Assembly: GCA_024867545.1 (NCBI GenBank)
Contig: JANFNE010000022.1
Span: 310,001 to 374,000, forward strand
From: Phytopythium helicoides
Taxonomy: Eukaryota; Oomycota; Peronosporomycetes; Pythiales; Pythiaceae
Length of the DNA: 64,000 bases
Direction of reading: 5' to 3'
The notes under the pieces are model-generated. The model saw nothing but the letters and a program-made list of their open reading frames with translations, had not been told where the DNA came from and ran no database searches. Numbering within the stretch: the first letter of the stretch is position 1; each line of letters starts with the position of its first letter. Shown one piece after another: positions 46,021-56,056 of this stretch. A program made the translations under genes and the position numbers.

Positions 46021-48207
46021 CTAGTCCGTGGTGAATCCATACAACTCCGTATCGAGTACAGCATATAGCACGTCATGCAATTCTTCACGCACAACATGTA
46101 GCGGTAGGTCGAGGCGGTTGAAGCAAGCGTGGCTGTGGATGAAACCATCCCCAACAAGAGGAACAGCCTTCAGCGTAAACGGACACAATTTCCCGTCGTA
46201 ACTCGTAAGTGCACTGAATCCTGCCAGTGGCACTCGCGAGGATCCCGTTGCGAACAGCAGCAGTCGTCGCCGGTACTCGTTCGGCATTTCACGAACGAGT
46301 TCCCAGAACCACACGCGAGCCCAGTGATTGTGTAGCTCTTCGGAGTGATTGGTGTGCTTCTCCCAGTCATCAACGTCGATTTCGTCGGACCCGCAAAGCA
46401 GAAAGTCGAGCTCGCTCGCGTCCAGCAACAGGATGAGTTCGGGCGGAACCACCTCATAGAAACCCTTCAACAGCGCTTGCAGCTGGCTTGTCACGCGACC
46501 AACGATCAGGTATTTCCACTTGAGGTCGACAAACTGCTGCTTGTTGACGTCCGTCACAGCCACTGAGCTACCGTTCGGCACAAGTTCAAACACTTTTCGC
46601 TCGTTTCCGTCCTCCAATGTGACCGTAAAGTCCAACCCGAGCTCATCGACATCTTCGTTGTCGAGTAGCCATCGCATGCTGCGGTACATCTCTGGATCAA
46701 AGTCTTCCATGTCGGCGAACGAAAGTGGCAGTCCAAGCATGAGCTTGAGCAGCGGTGGAGACAGATGAAGTGCCATCACGGACCCTTCTAGCAGTGCGCG
46801 ACCAATGATGCGACCGATGGCATAATAGTACAGCAGGTGTTTGTCTCCAACATCTCGCTGCGAGTTTGGGTTCAGGTGGAACGTTTGTTCGGTCTTGTCG
46901 ATGCAGACAAAGAGTCCACGAGCTGGGTCAGCTAGCATCTCAGTGAGCATGATGAACCACTCGCGATGCAGCCCTCCGGCGTCCACGCCGTGCTCATCCA
47001 AGAAGTTGATGCGGAGCACAGATCGAACCTTGCTAACTGGGACAACAGCAAGCGCCTCGAGTGATTCATCGAACATTTTGCTTCGATCAATGTTGAGGCG
47101 AATATACTCTCGACTTGGATCAGCTATCAGGGAGGATGCTACAGTCACAAAATGTGCGTACTTCGTGGGAAAATTTTGGTCAGCGACGAGGAGCACGTCT
47201 TTGATTTGGGCCAGATCTGTCATCTCTGAGCCTTTCACATCGATCGGTAAACGGCAGGGGCTCGCGTTGGTGGGGTTGATGAATGTAAGCTTCGCACCAC
47301 TCGTTTCATCCAGCAGTTGCTGCTTTTCCTTGGCCAACGCATCAACTGTTGGCTGTGGGCTGTCCGGATCACCTTGGCTTTCGGTGTCATTACCAGCACT
47401 CTGATACACGTCTGTGCTGATTGCGACGACTACTTCAACGTCACGCTCTCCCAGTGAGCCTCCTTCAGCTTGGAAAATAACTGAAAACCCAGGCAACTGA
47501 GTAGTGGCGTGGTTGCCGCATGTTTCTCGATACCACCTCGGGCGTCCTTCGACATCGAGAACTCGAGTCCACTCTTTTCGTTTCATTGCGCGCTGGCACC
47601 GACGCGAAGAACGCGAAGCATTATCTTGATATCCTTCGGCACATTGGAGCGAGCTTTGCGATTCCCCTTCGACCTTGACGCGTTGTAAGCGTTGACGCAT
47701 CTTGTTCACGATCGAGTTTGTCTCGTTCGACTCGATCTCTTCATGTTTGATATTGTCACTTGGCTCCTCGACTTCGTTGACGGGGTCAACCTTGGCTCCG
47801 CAGAGGCAGCAAAACTTAGTGCGCTTGAAGTTTTCAAACTGACAAATGAGGCAGCGACTGAAGCCTTCATCGGCGTTCCTAATGCAAGTTACCGCTCCAA
47901 GTTAGCGTTATTGGCATGTTTGAGCTTTCGTAAGATTCAGCACGCGCACCTCAGCGCCGCGTCCAATCGATGGCCCGTCACGCTATGTAGTCCGCAACGA
48001 TGCATTACCGTTAGGATTCAAGCGGCGGTAACCTTACTGAAGCTCAATGAATGGAGGTACGCACTCGAGCAGCGGCGCGACAAGCTCGGGCACCTGCGGC
48101 ACTCGCAGGAAGAGCTTGGGCCCGCAGAACCCGAGCCAGAGGAGCGCGAGCGCACCCATGAGCAGTATCCCCACGGTGATCGCTGCGATGAGGACGCCGT
48201 CCTCCAT
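46021..48207 (-). CDS. HECT gene D: membrane-anchored RanBP2-zinc-finger HECT E3 ubiquitin ligase
   Basis: Exons 48065-48207 (143 nt), 47950-47982 and 46021-47878 give 677 residues. Exon 1 encodes a span (VLIAAITVGILLMGALALLWLG). The third exon has the zinc finger CLICQFENFKRTKFCCLC, KRKEWTRVLDVEGRPRWYR and the HECT domain with catalytic Cys644. From PVSKVRSVLRINF to about the catalytic Cys the protein is almost identical to gene A, whereas the linker and last 20 residues differ. Like A it has the short 33-nt exon 2 encoding a (D)xxGHRLDAALR peptide. Confidence 0.88.
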
Positions 48208-48708
48208 GGGAGCCGACTACTCTGGCAGCGTGCGCACAACTTGATAGGCGATCTGCGAGTTCTGAAGTGAAGTGGGCCAAGCGGTGTTCGGTCTCAGCTC
48301 GGCATCACGACACCACTCCAGAACTCGATATGCTGCCAATGAGGATGCGTCGTATCGGCTACTAATAGATTGTTTACCCTTCAATAAAGCGTTAACCTGC
48401 AAAATCAAAACGAGAACCTACGATCGTGTACGGCCCTGCTCAGCGGCTTGTAGCCACCAAGGCACCGCCAATGGTCCGCCGCTGGCGCATTCCTTGAAAC
48501 ATGGCAGGCTCTAGAGCGCTTGCACCTCAGCAGTTTGGGCAGTTGCTGTAGGTTGGCGACTCCCACGGGTAGGCATCCCAAGCTGACTGTGAGTGGGACG
48601 GACAGGACTTTTGTGCATCAAGTGGCACAGAGAACAAGTCCTGTCCGTCTCACCAGCAACCCGCAATCAACCCGGAGCACCTGGAGCCCTCGGTGCTTTG
48701 CGATCGTC
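48208..48708. other. Divergent intergenic region between HECT genes D and E
   Basis: It should contain both promoters. Apart from the long hairpin at 48593-48653 (listed separately) no gene is supported; a 63-residue minus-strand frame (48217-48408) has no recognisable features. Confidence 0.45.
48593..48653 (+). repeat. 17-bp-stem hairpin just upstream of HECT gene E
   Basis: GTGGGACGGACAGGACT (48593-48609) is followed by its reverse complement at 48637-48653 with one G/T (RNA wobble) position and a 27-base loop. It ends 55 bp before the gene E ATG, so it may lie in the 5' UTR or core promoter. It could be a regulatory RNA hairpin or the remnant of a small inverted-repeat element. Confidence 0.75.
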
Positions 48709-50982
48709 ATGGGCCAAAACGCGGGCTTCGTGGCGCTCGGCGCCGTGATACTTGTGATGGCCATGATTGGCGTCGCGATCGGCTGCGCCGTCAAGAAGCA
48801 GCAGCGCCAGGCAGCGCTGCACGCGCCGCTGATCGACAGGTGCATTCTCTGACTGCTGCTGCTGGAGGGACGGAAGCGAGAAGTACTCACCCGAAGCTTT
48901 TTTTTGCGTCATAGCGGCAACCGGCTCAATACGGCGCTGCGGTAAGCGTGTGTTCAAACTCTGCACAAAGGGGATGAAGACACGGGAGTGACAGGTGAGA
49001 CAGCGATGCGCAGGCTTCGACACTGGACTGCGACGTCTGCGGCTTCGAGAATGCCTCGCGCAATGCTCATTGCAGGCTGTGTGGGAACAAGTTGACACCA
49101 CACGATGAAAACGGCAGTGATACAGTCTGGTGCCGCATTCTTTGCGCCGTGTGCTTTGGCTCCAGCCGCAAGACGTCAGAGCACGGTGTTCCTCGGCCCG
49201 AAAACAACATTTGGAATTCCCGCCAGAGACGAGCAAGGTTTGGATCTGTTACCAGGAGTTAGCGCAGACCGATCCTAACTGATCGTATACATCAGAAAAC
49301 GCAAGGAGTGGACTCGCACACTTCACACCAGCAGTGACGGGAGACACCACTTCGTTTGGCGTCGTAGTCTTCATGCAGGTAGCACTACTCTCCACGACGA
49401 AGGCATTCGAAGAGACTGCCATGACGAGTCGAATGACAACAGCAAAGTCGACCCGATCACCGATGTAATCGTAATTCCAGCGTACACGAGTGCAATTGTC
49501 GAAGACAGACCGGGGAATCGCTTTCCAGGTCACCACAAACTCAAATCGCAAACACAAGTGTGCGCCTACATGCTGCCAAGCACGGCCAACCGAGACAACA
49601 GAAACTTCGACAACACCGACAGTTCACTCGACGCTCACGTATTCGCAAAGCTCTCCGCATCCACCTTCCCAATCAAGTATGCCCACTTCGTCACCGCAAG
49701 CGCCAGTCTCCTCGGAGAACACCTTGAGAAACCTCGCGTCGCACTCAAGATCTCCCGACACAGCGCGTACGAGCAATCCATGACTATCCTGAGCGAGCTC
49801 CCGACCGAGAGTCTTCGCTCCCGACTGAGCATCGAGTTCGAGGGCGAGAGCGGCATCGACGCCGGCGGGCTACTGCGTGACTGGCTGACCGTGATGAGCG
49901 AGGGTCTCGTGGGTGCTGAAACGTGCACCAGAAGCTCCGATACAGAGGACAATACGGATGCAAACGAAAAAGGAAATGCGGGTGGAGATGGAGGCGCACG
50001 CTCGGTACGGCACACCAACAACGTGTTCGAGGCAGCGGGTGCCGAGGATGTGACGTATCATCTTCGCAGTGGTTTTTCGCGTGCTGTCGGATCCGAGTCG
50101 GACACGACGCAGCAGCAGCAGCAGCAGTCAACGGTAATGCTCGCATTCGCTGCGGGTCGATTCGTCGGCCGTGCTCTGCTGGAAGGACACCCCTTGGGTT
50201 TCCACTTGTCGCTGCCGTTGCTCAAGATGATGGTGGGCGTCCCGATGTCGTTCAGCGATCTGGAGTTCTTTGACGTAGAGAGCTTCCATAGTTTGTCATG
50301 GTTGCTCGAACACGACGGAGTCGATGCGTTGGGCCTCGACTTCACCGTGACGGAGATGTACGAGATGGTATCGAGCTCCGGAGAGACGAAACAGGTGGTG
50401 AAGCCACGAGAGCTGGTTGCTGGTGGTGCAGACATCGATGTGACGGATGCAAACAAGCGCGAGTTTGTGTCGCTCAAGTTCCGCGATCTCGTGTTTGGAC
50501 GTGTGGAGCGCGAGCTGGGTTCGTTTCTGAGAGGCGTGTACGAGGTAGTCCCGGCGGACTTGCTGGCTCTGTTTGACCCGGAGGAGATGGACTATCTGGT
50601 AAGCGGCTCGGACGAGATCGATGTGGAAGACTGGCGTCGCAACACCAAGTACAACGAGGATCTGCAGGGTCACATGGCGATGCGTTGGTTCTGGGAGTTG
50701 GTGGAGGAGATGCCGACGGAGTATCGTCGTCGTTTGTTGCGCTTCTCGACTGGTTCGTCTCGCGTTCCTCTGGGAGGTTTTGCGGCGTTGACGAGTCACG
50801 ATGGGAAGTTGTGTCCGTTCACTCTGATTGGCGTCAGCTATATCTACAGCAATGGCTACATCCGTAGCCATGCATGCTTCAATCGTCTTGATTTGCCCTT
50901 GTATGTAGATCGCGACGATTTGAAGCGAGTGCTGTACACTCTTCTTGAAGCGGAGAGCGCAGATGGCTTCACGATGGCCTGA
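48709..50982 (+). CDS. HECT gene E: membrane-anchored RanBP2-zinc-finger HECT E3 ubiquitin ligase
   Basis: Exons 48709-48839, 48915-48941, 49004-49237 and 49296-50982 give 692 residues. Exon 1 encodes a span (FVALGAVILVMAMIGVAIGC) ending HAPLIDR. Exon 3 has the zinc finger CDVCGFENASRNAHCRLC. Exon 4 starts RKRKEWTRTL and contains an intact HECT domain: GESGIDAGGLLRDWL in the N-lobe and catalytic Cys658 in SHACFNRLDLP. A polyglutamine-like CAG run (about 50110-50128) interrupts the domain. The intron at 49238-49295 has a CTAAC branch site. It is the intact partner of gene F. Confidence 0.87.
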
Positions 50983-53070
50983 ACGTTGGCGGTGGACCCT
51001 GTTGGTAGGACTAAGTGAGATGGTTTATCGACGAGCAGCATTGAATTTGATGCACAGCGCTGGTTAGAATCCAAACATTCACTTTATTGCTCCTATCATG
51101 ATTTTCTGCACATGTAGCACCACATCCAACAGGCCGTGAAGTGGTATTTGCTCGTGAAGTGCTGTCTCTATTCGTGGGATAAAGCAACAAGAAAAGTTGT
51201 TCTGCCAATTTGCCAAGAGGAACAAAAAGCCCACGCGATTGCTACACAGTAGATTAGAAAGAAAAAAAAAAAAAAACACACACACACACAAGGAGCTCGA
51301 ACGCCTTACAAGAGGCGAAGTCGGGGCGGCGGTTGAAAGCCCTCGTTGGGGCGCCGAGGGTGCAAGAAAGCGCAACATGAAGATCGGACTGCAACCGTAC
51401 ACCTTGTACAATGTGCGTGAACATCTGCCCAAGATCCATGCATCAGGTTGAAGTGGGACGATATTTGTAGCCATTGCAGCAGACCATCACAGCAGAAGCA
51501 GAGCAACCATCGCGAACAATTACTTGCTTTTTGGCAGCAATGTCATTGGCAAAAAGAAAGTCGAGCGCATTCTTGCCGTAGTGTTGGTTTGTTTGACATG
51601 TAACATTGATAGAGATCAAAGCTATGGGTAACAACAGCAACTAGTGTTTACACAACAGCTACTTCTACGAGATCGATGGTCAGTAGTTATCGGACGACAC
51701 GAAATCTGTATTTGAATCAGCCGCAAACACGCAGACTACTCCATCGTAAACCCTGCCGTACTCTCCGCTTCAAGAAGAGTGTACAGCACTCGCTTCAAAT
51801 CGTCGCGATCTACATACAAGGGCAAATCAAGACGATTGAAGCATGCATGGCTACGGATGTAGCCTCCGCTTCCAATCCAACTCACCCCAATCAAGGTGAA
51901 CGGACACAACTTCCCATCGTGACTCGTCAACGCTGCAAAACCTCCCAGAGGAACGCGAGACGAACCAGTCGAGAAGCGCAACAAACGACGACGATACTCC
52001 GTCGGCATCTCCTCCACCAACTCCCAGAACCAGCGCATCGCCATGTGACCCTGCAGATCCTCGTTGTACTTGGTGTTGCGACGCCAGTCTCCACATCGAT
52101 CTCGTCCGAACCGCTTACCAGATAGTCCATCTCCTCCGGGTCAAACAGAGCCAGCAAGTCCGCCGGGACTACCTCGTACACGCCCCTCAGAAACGAACCC
52201 AGCTCGCGCTCCACACGTCCAAACACGAGATCGCGGAACTTGAGTGACACAAACTCGCGCTTGTTTGCATCCGTCACATCGATGTCTGCACCGCCAGCAA
52301 CCAGCTCCCGTGTCTTCACCACCTGCTTCGTCTCCCCGGAACTCGATGCCATCTCGTACATCTCCGTCACGGTGAAGTCGAGGGCCAACGCATCGACGCC
52401 GTCGTGTTCGAGCAACCATGACAAACTGTGGAAGCTCTCTACGTCAAAAAACTCGAGATCGCTGAACGACATTGGGATGCCCACCATCATCTTGAGCAGC
52501 GGCAGCGACAAGTGGAAACCCAAGGGGTATCCTTCCAGCAGAGTACGGCCGACGAATCGACCCGCAGCGAATGCGAGCATTACCGTTGACTGCTGCTGCA
52601 TTGTGTCCGACTCGGATCCGTCAGCACGCGAGAGACCACTGCGAAGATGATACGTCACATCCTCGGCACTCGCTGCCTCGAACACGTTGTTGGTGTGCCG
52701 TACCGAGCGTGGGCCTCCATCTCCACCCGCACCTCCTTTTTCCTTTGCATCCGTATTGTCCTCTGCATCGGAGCTTCCGGTGCACGTTTCAGCACCCACG
52801 AGACCCTCGCTCATCACGGTCAGCCAGTCACGCAGTAGCCCGCCGGCGTCGATGCCGCTCTCGCCCTCGAACTCGATGCTCAGTCGTGAGCGAAGACTCT
52901 CGGTCGGGAGCTCGCTCAGGATGGTCATGGATTGTTCATAAGCACGGTGTCGGGAGATCTTGAATGTGACGCGAGGTTTCTCAAGGTGTTCTCCGAGGAG
53001 GCTGGCGCTTGCGGTGACGAAGTGGGCATACTTGGACGGAAATCCCGAGCGAGTTAGCGCGATGAATGAG
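49660..53070. repeat. Large inverted repeat formed by HECT genes E and F
   Basis: The HECT-coding part of E (about 49670-50970, plus strand) and of F (about 53060-51750, minus strand) are near-identical over about 1.3 kb in opposite orientation around a roughly 0.75-kb unique centre. Differences include a shorter CAG run and single-base indels in F. Such a palindrome favours gene conversion and replication slippage. Confidence 0.85.
50983..51735. other. Unique centre of the E/F inverted repeat
   Basis: No gene is supported. It holds an A-rich/CA microsatellite at about 51258-51291 and, at about 51428-51475, a segment resembling part of the tandem unit near 8267-8315 (AAGATCCAT...GTTGAAGTGG...GTAGCCAT), which suggests a dispersed repeat. 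It should contain the 3' ends of both E and F transcripts. Confidence 0.45.
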
Positions 53071-54133
53071 CGAACGTGAAGTATAGGATCAGACAAGCTG
53101 TCACCAAGTAATGCGATGTCGCCAGTCTCGAACTGCCAACAATGTCGCCAGGAATGCAATATCCTCAGTCGTAGTCGGCCTTGGTGATTCCTCGACCCGA
53201 GTACCCTTGGAGCCTTCGTCACGGGCAAGAAGCATCGATGACTATCTCACAAAGTTGCTCTTCCTCGCTTTCCAAGAGAGGCACATGCCTGCACTGGTAC
53301 GAAGCTGCTGGTTTTCTTGATCGGCGCGAAGTACCACGACAAAAGCATCTTCAAGATAGTAAAGGTTCGTGTCGGCGCTGTTGAAACGCCAAACAAGCTG
53401 CTGGTCTGCTACTTTCTTCATCGTCTGTGATCAGCGTTCGCGTCCACTCCTTGCGGTTCCTGAACAGCACATAGGTATGCGTCAGAATCAATGGTCCGTA
53501 GATTAAGGAGACCACACTCTCTTACTTTGAGCGCCGTTGCCGAGCATTCAGAAGCTGCACGGATTGGTTTACCGGGTCGTCGTGCGAGTCGCTTGGGGTT
53601 TTCCGCCACCAGCACAGACCAAGCCAACGCCAAAACGCGCTTGGCTGATTGTTCACTCCCAATCTCTCTGGGGGAGCTGGCAGTTTGGTGCCACATAGAC
53701 TGCAGTAGCCGTTGCGGATCGCGTTCTCGAACGAGCAGACGGCACAGACGAGCGCTGGTGCTTCCGCGTCACTGCGGAAGGCAATCCACTCATTCATCAG
53801 CACTCCACACCACCCAGGTTTCCTCGCCACTGCCTCTCGTACCGTAGAGCGACGTGAAGGCGGTCGTTCGAGTCGCTTTTGCGCGCCAATCACCGCGACG
53901 TTGCGACCATGGCGTTGCTTTTATCAACAAGAGAACATATCCACCTTTGGTTAGTGCACGCCAAGGTCACAAGCACCCACGGTAACGATCAGAACGGCTG
54001 CGAACCTGTCGAGCAGCGGCGCGTGCAGAGCCACCTCGCGGCGGTGGCGCTGGATGGCGCGGCGGAACGCCAGCCCGACGAGAGCCGAGGCGACGAGCAG
54101 CCCGCCGATGAGTGCGAACGCCACGAAGTCCAT
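51736..54133 (-). pseudogene. HECT gene F: frameshifted paralogue of gene E
   Basis: Exon 1 (54006-54133) encodes a span (VAFALIGGLLVASALVGLAF) and HAPLLDR; exon 2 is 53894-53917; exon 3 (53526-53771) has the zinc finger CAVCSFENAIRNGYCSLC; exon 4 begins at 53459 with NRKEWTRTL. Within the linker the protein-like sequence switches frame several times between about 53425 and 53070, and in the HECT C-lobe one A is missing near 52095 (IDVE followed by a shift, where E reads IDVEDWRRN). The end of the HECT domain with SHACFNRLDLP is present in the shifted frame. With its intact neighbour E so similar, F looks like a decaying duplicate, though some lesions could be sequencing errors. Confidence 0.75.
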
Positions 54134-54640
54134 TGAGGTCGAGACGGAGGCGGAGGCAGGAGGAGGTTTCTCTGGAGTTGTGCGCTTGGAGGCGGATTCC
54201 AGAATGGCTGGAGCGCAGCGAGCACAGGAGGTGGCTTGAACACCTTCACTCATGGTGATCGAACCACTTCAACGACGATGTGAGTGCTGGTTCGCTGATG
54301 CCCATCACGCCTGCAAGCTCCGTCTGTGGTGGCAGTTGATTCGTGTAGCAGAAAGTGATGCGGCTCACTGCTTTTTCTTGTGGCTCTGTCGGCGTTTGCT
54401 GATGCTGTCTTCGATTTGAAAGTCGTAGCAAAACTGTGTTGATGACTGCAGACCCAGCGCAGGACAAAGTCTAGGCCTCCACTGCTTGCTATGCGTCCAC
54501 TCACTATTGGTGGCCAAAATTGACCTCTATTGCCACACCAACATCCTGAACAACGCGTTCGAAAAGTCGGAGAGCTGCGGTCTCCAGCTGAAGCGGTGGA
54601 TCTTTTTCGGGAAAGCCACGAAGGAAAGGGAGAAATCAAG
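54134..54640. other. Divergent intergenic region between HECT gene F and the aspartic protease
   Basis: No gene is supported; the minus-strand open frames here overlap the protease antisense. It must include both promoters. An upstream in-frame extension of F exon 1 to 54253 is open but lies before the best ATG. Confidence 0.4.
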
Positions 54641-56008
54641 ATGCGTCGTCGAGAGTTTTCATTGATTACAGGGATTGGTGCTTCTCTTATCCTGATCGCT
54701 TCTTCTTCTCGTGGTGAAGTCGTCCGCATCCCACTCTTCCACGACGACAACAATGACATCAACGCATTGGTGCGCGTCGGCGATAGCACGTTTGTTGTCG
54801 CAGTTGATTCCGGATCGAGTGACTCGTGGGTCGCCGTCGATGAGGATGATGACGATGCAATGTCGACAAGTCGAGACAACTCTACATCAGGATTCACGTT
54901 GGCGTACGGGGGTGGCCAAGTTTCTGGTAGTGTTGTGCTGGAAGCGATTTGCTTGCTTGCTTCCCATCCTCACGACGAGATCGTGCTATCGCCGGTTCCG
55001 ATCGGGGTAGTCTCGAAAGACTCCGTAAGAGGCAGCATTCGTTCCGATGGAGTAATTGGGATGGGTATGGAGGGACTTCAGCAGTTAGCTGAGTTCCAAA
55101 TCAGCTATCGCGGCAAGGATCGTGCAGACAGCAGCTTGTTGATCAGTCTGATTGCACAGAACAGCACCACTAAACAGTCTAACTCAACACTCGATGCAAC
55201 ATTTTCCATCTACATCGATCCATTGGCTCAAAACGGTAGCCCATCGAGATCTCTGTTGACTTTTGGAGGCATTGACCCGGACCTTGGTGCTCAAGGTGAA
55301 GAATGGCACTCATTTCCTGTCGTCCAGAGTGAAAAAGGATACGGGTTTTGGGCAATAAGGGTGTGTGGAGCTAGGCTTGGTGAACAAGAGCTCGGAGGCA
55401 GTCATGGTGATGGTGCCACCAATCTTGCAATAGCAATTGTAGATTCGGGCTCGTCGCTCATCTTGCTCCCACCGCATGCCTTTAGGAATGTACTGCATGC
55501 TCTCACAAAAACACTTGGCTCCCGCCTCTCGTGCATACCACGTGATCAACTGGGCTTCACGTCTTTTGAATGCATTTGCCAGCGATGTGCTCCGTCCGAC
55601 TTTCCAGATTTACTACTTCGATTTGGCCGAGATGCAGACACTTGTACGCCTCGGCACCTTGGCACCCTCGGTAATCAACTGGTAGTTTTGAATGGGAGTG
55701 ACTACACTCAATGTCGATTTCGTGAGTGCTTATTACTCATCGACACGGACACAGCCATCGACCCGGACCACATCATTCTCGGAGCCGTTTTTTTGCGAGC
55801 CTACTACACTGCCTTCAACTACTCCAGCAAAGAGGTTTCTCTTGTTCGGGCGCCTTCCAGCATGTCTTTGTCTATGCGGACGGGTACAGGTGGTTCGATG
55901 GCTTGGTGTACTGTCATGTTAACAATCATGGTCGCAGGCTTTATGATTAGTTCTATCGTCCTGCTCGAGCGCTGGACACAGCCACTTCAGTCGAAAAGAG
56001 AAGCGTAA
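54641..56008 (+). CDS. Membrane-anchored pepsin-like (A1) aspartic protease
   Basis: From the ATG at 54641 the frame encodes 455 residues without introns. A signal peptide (about 1-24) is followed by the two catalytic motifs of A1 proteases, VDSGSSDSW (Asp56) and VDSGSSLIL (Asp268), with several N-glycosylation sequons between them. The last 40 residues hold a hydrophobic span (AWCTVMLTIMVAGFMISSIV) and a short basic tail, so the enzyme should be a type I membrane protein with its active site outside the cytosol. No clear propeptide is seen. Oomycete aspartic proteases are often secreted or surface-bound; substrate unknown. Confidence 0.87.
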   Translation: MRRREFSLITGIGASLILIASSSRGEVVRIPLFHDDNNDINALVRVGDSTFVVAVDSGSSDSWVAVDEDDDDAMSTSRDNSTSGFTLAYGGGQVSGSVVLEAICLLASHPHDEIVLSPVPIGVVSKDSVRGSIRSDGVIGMGMEGLQQLAEFQISYRGKDRADSSLLISLIAQNSTTKQSNSTLDATFSIYIDPLAQNGSPSRSLLTFGGIDPDLGAQGEEWHSFPVVQSEKGYGFWAIRVCGARLGEQELGGSHGDGATNLAIAIVDSGSSLILLPPHAFRNVLHALTKTLGSRLSCIPRDQLGFTSFECICQRCAPSDFPDLLLRFGRDADTCTPRHLGTLGNQLVVLNGSDYTQCRFRECLLLIDTDTAIDPDHIILGAVFLRAYYTAFNYSSKEVSLVRAPSSMSLSMRTGTGGSMAWCTVMLTIMVAGFMISSIVLLERWTQPLQSKREA

Positions 56009-56056
56009 CTCACGTGTGTTGTGCTGTTGTTCATGTTGTTGAAGGTCACCTTGATA

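Noticed and set aside
51258..51291. A poly-A/CA tract as the tail of a retroposed gene
   Set aside because: No coding or processed-gene sequence precedes it and no target duplication is visible; a microsatellite is simpler.
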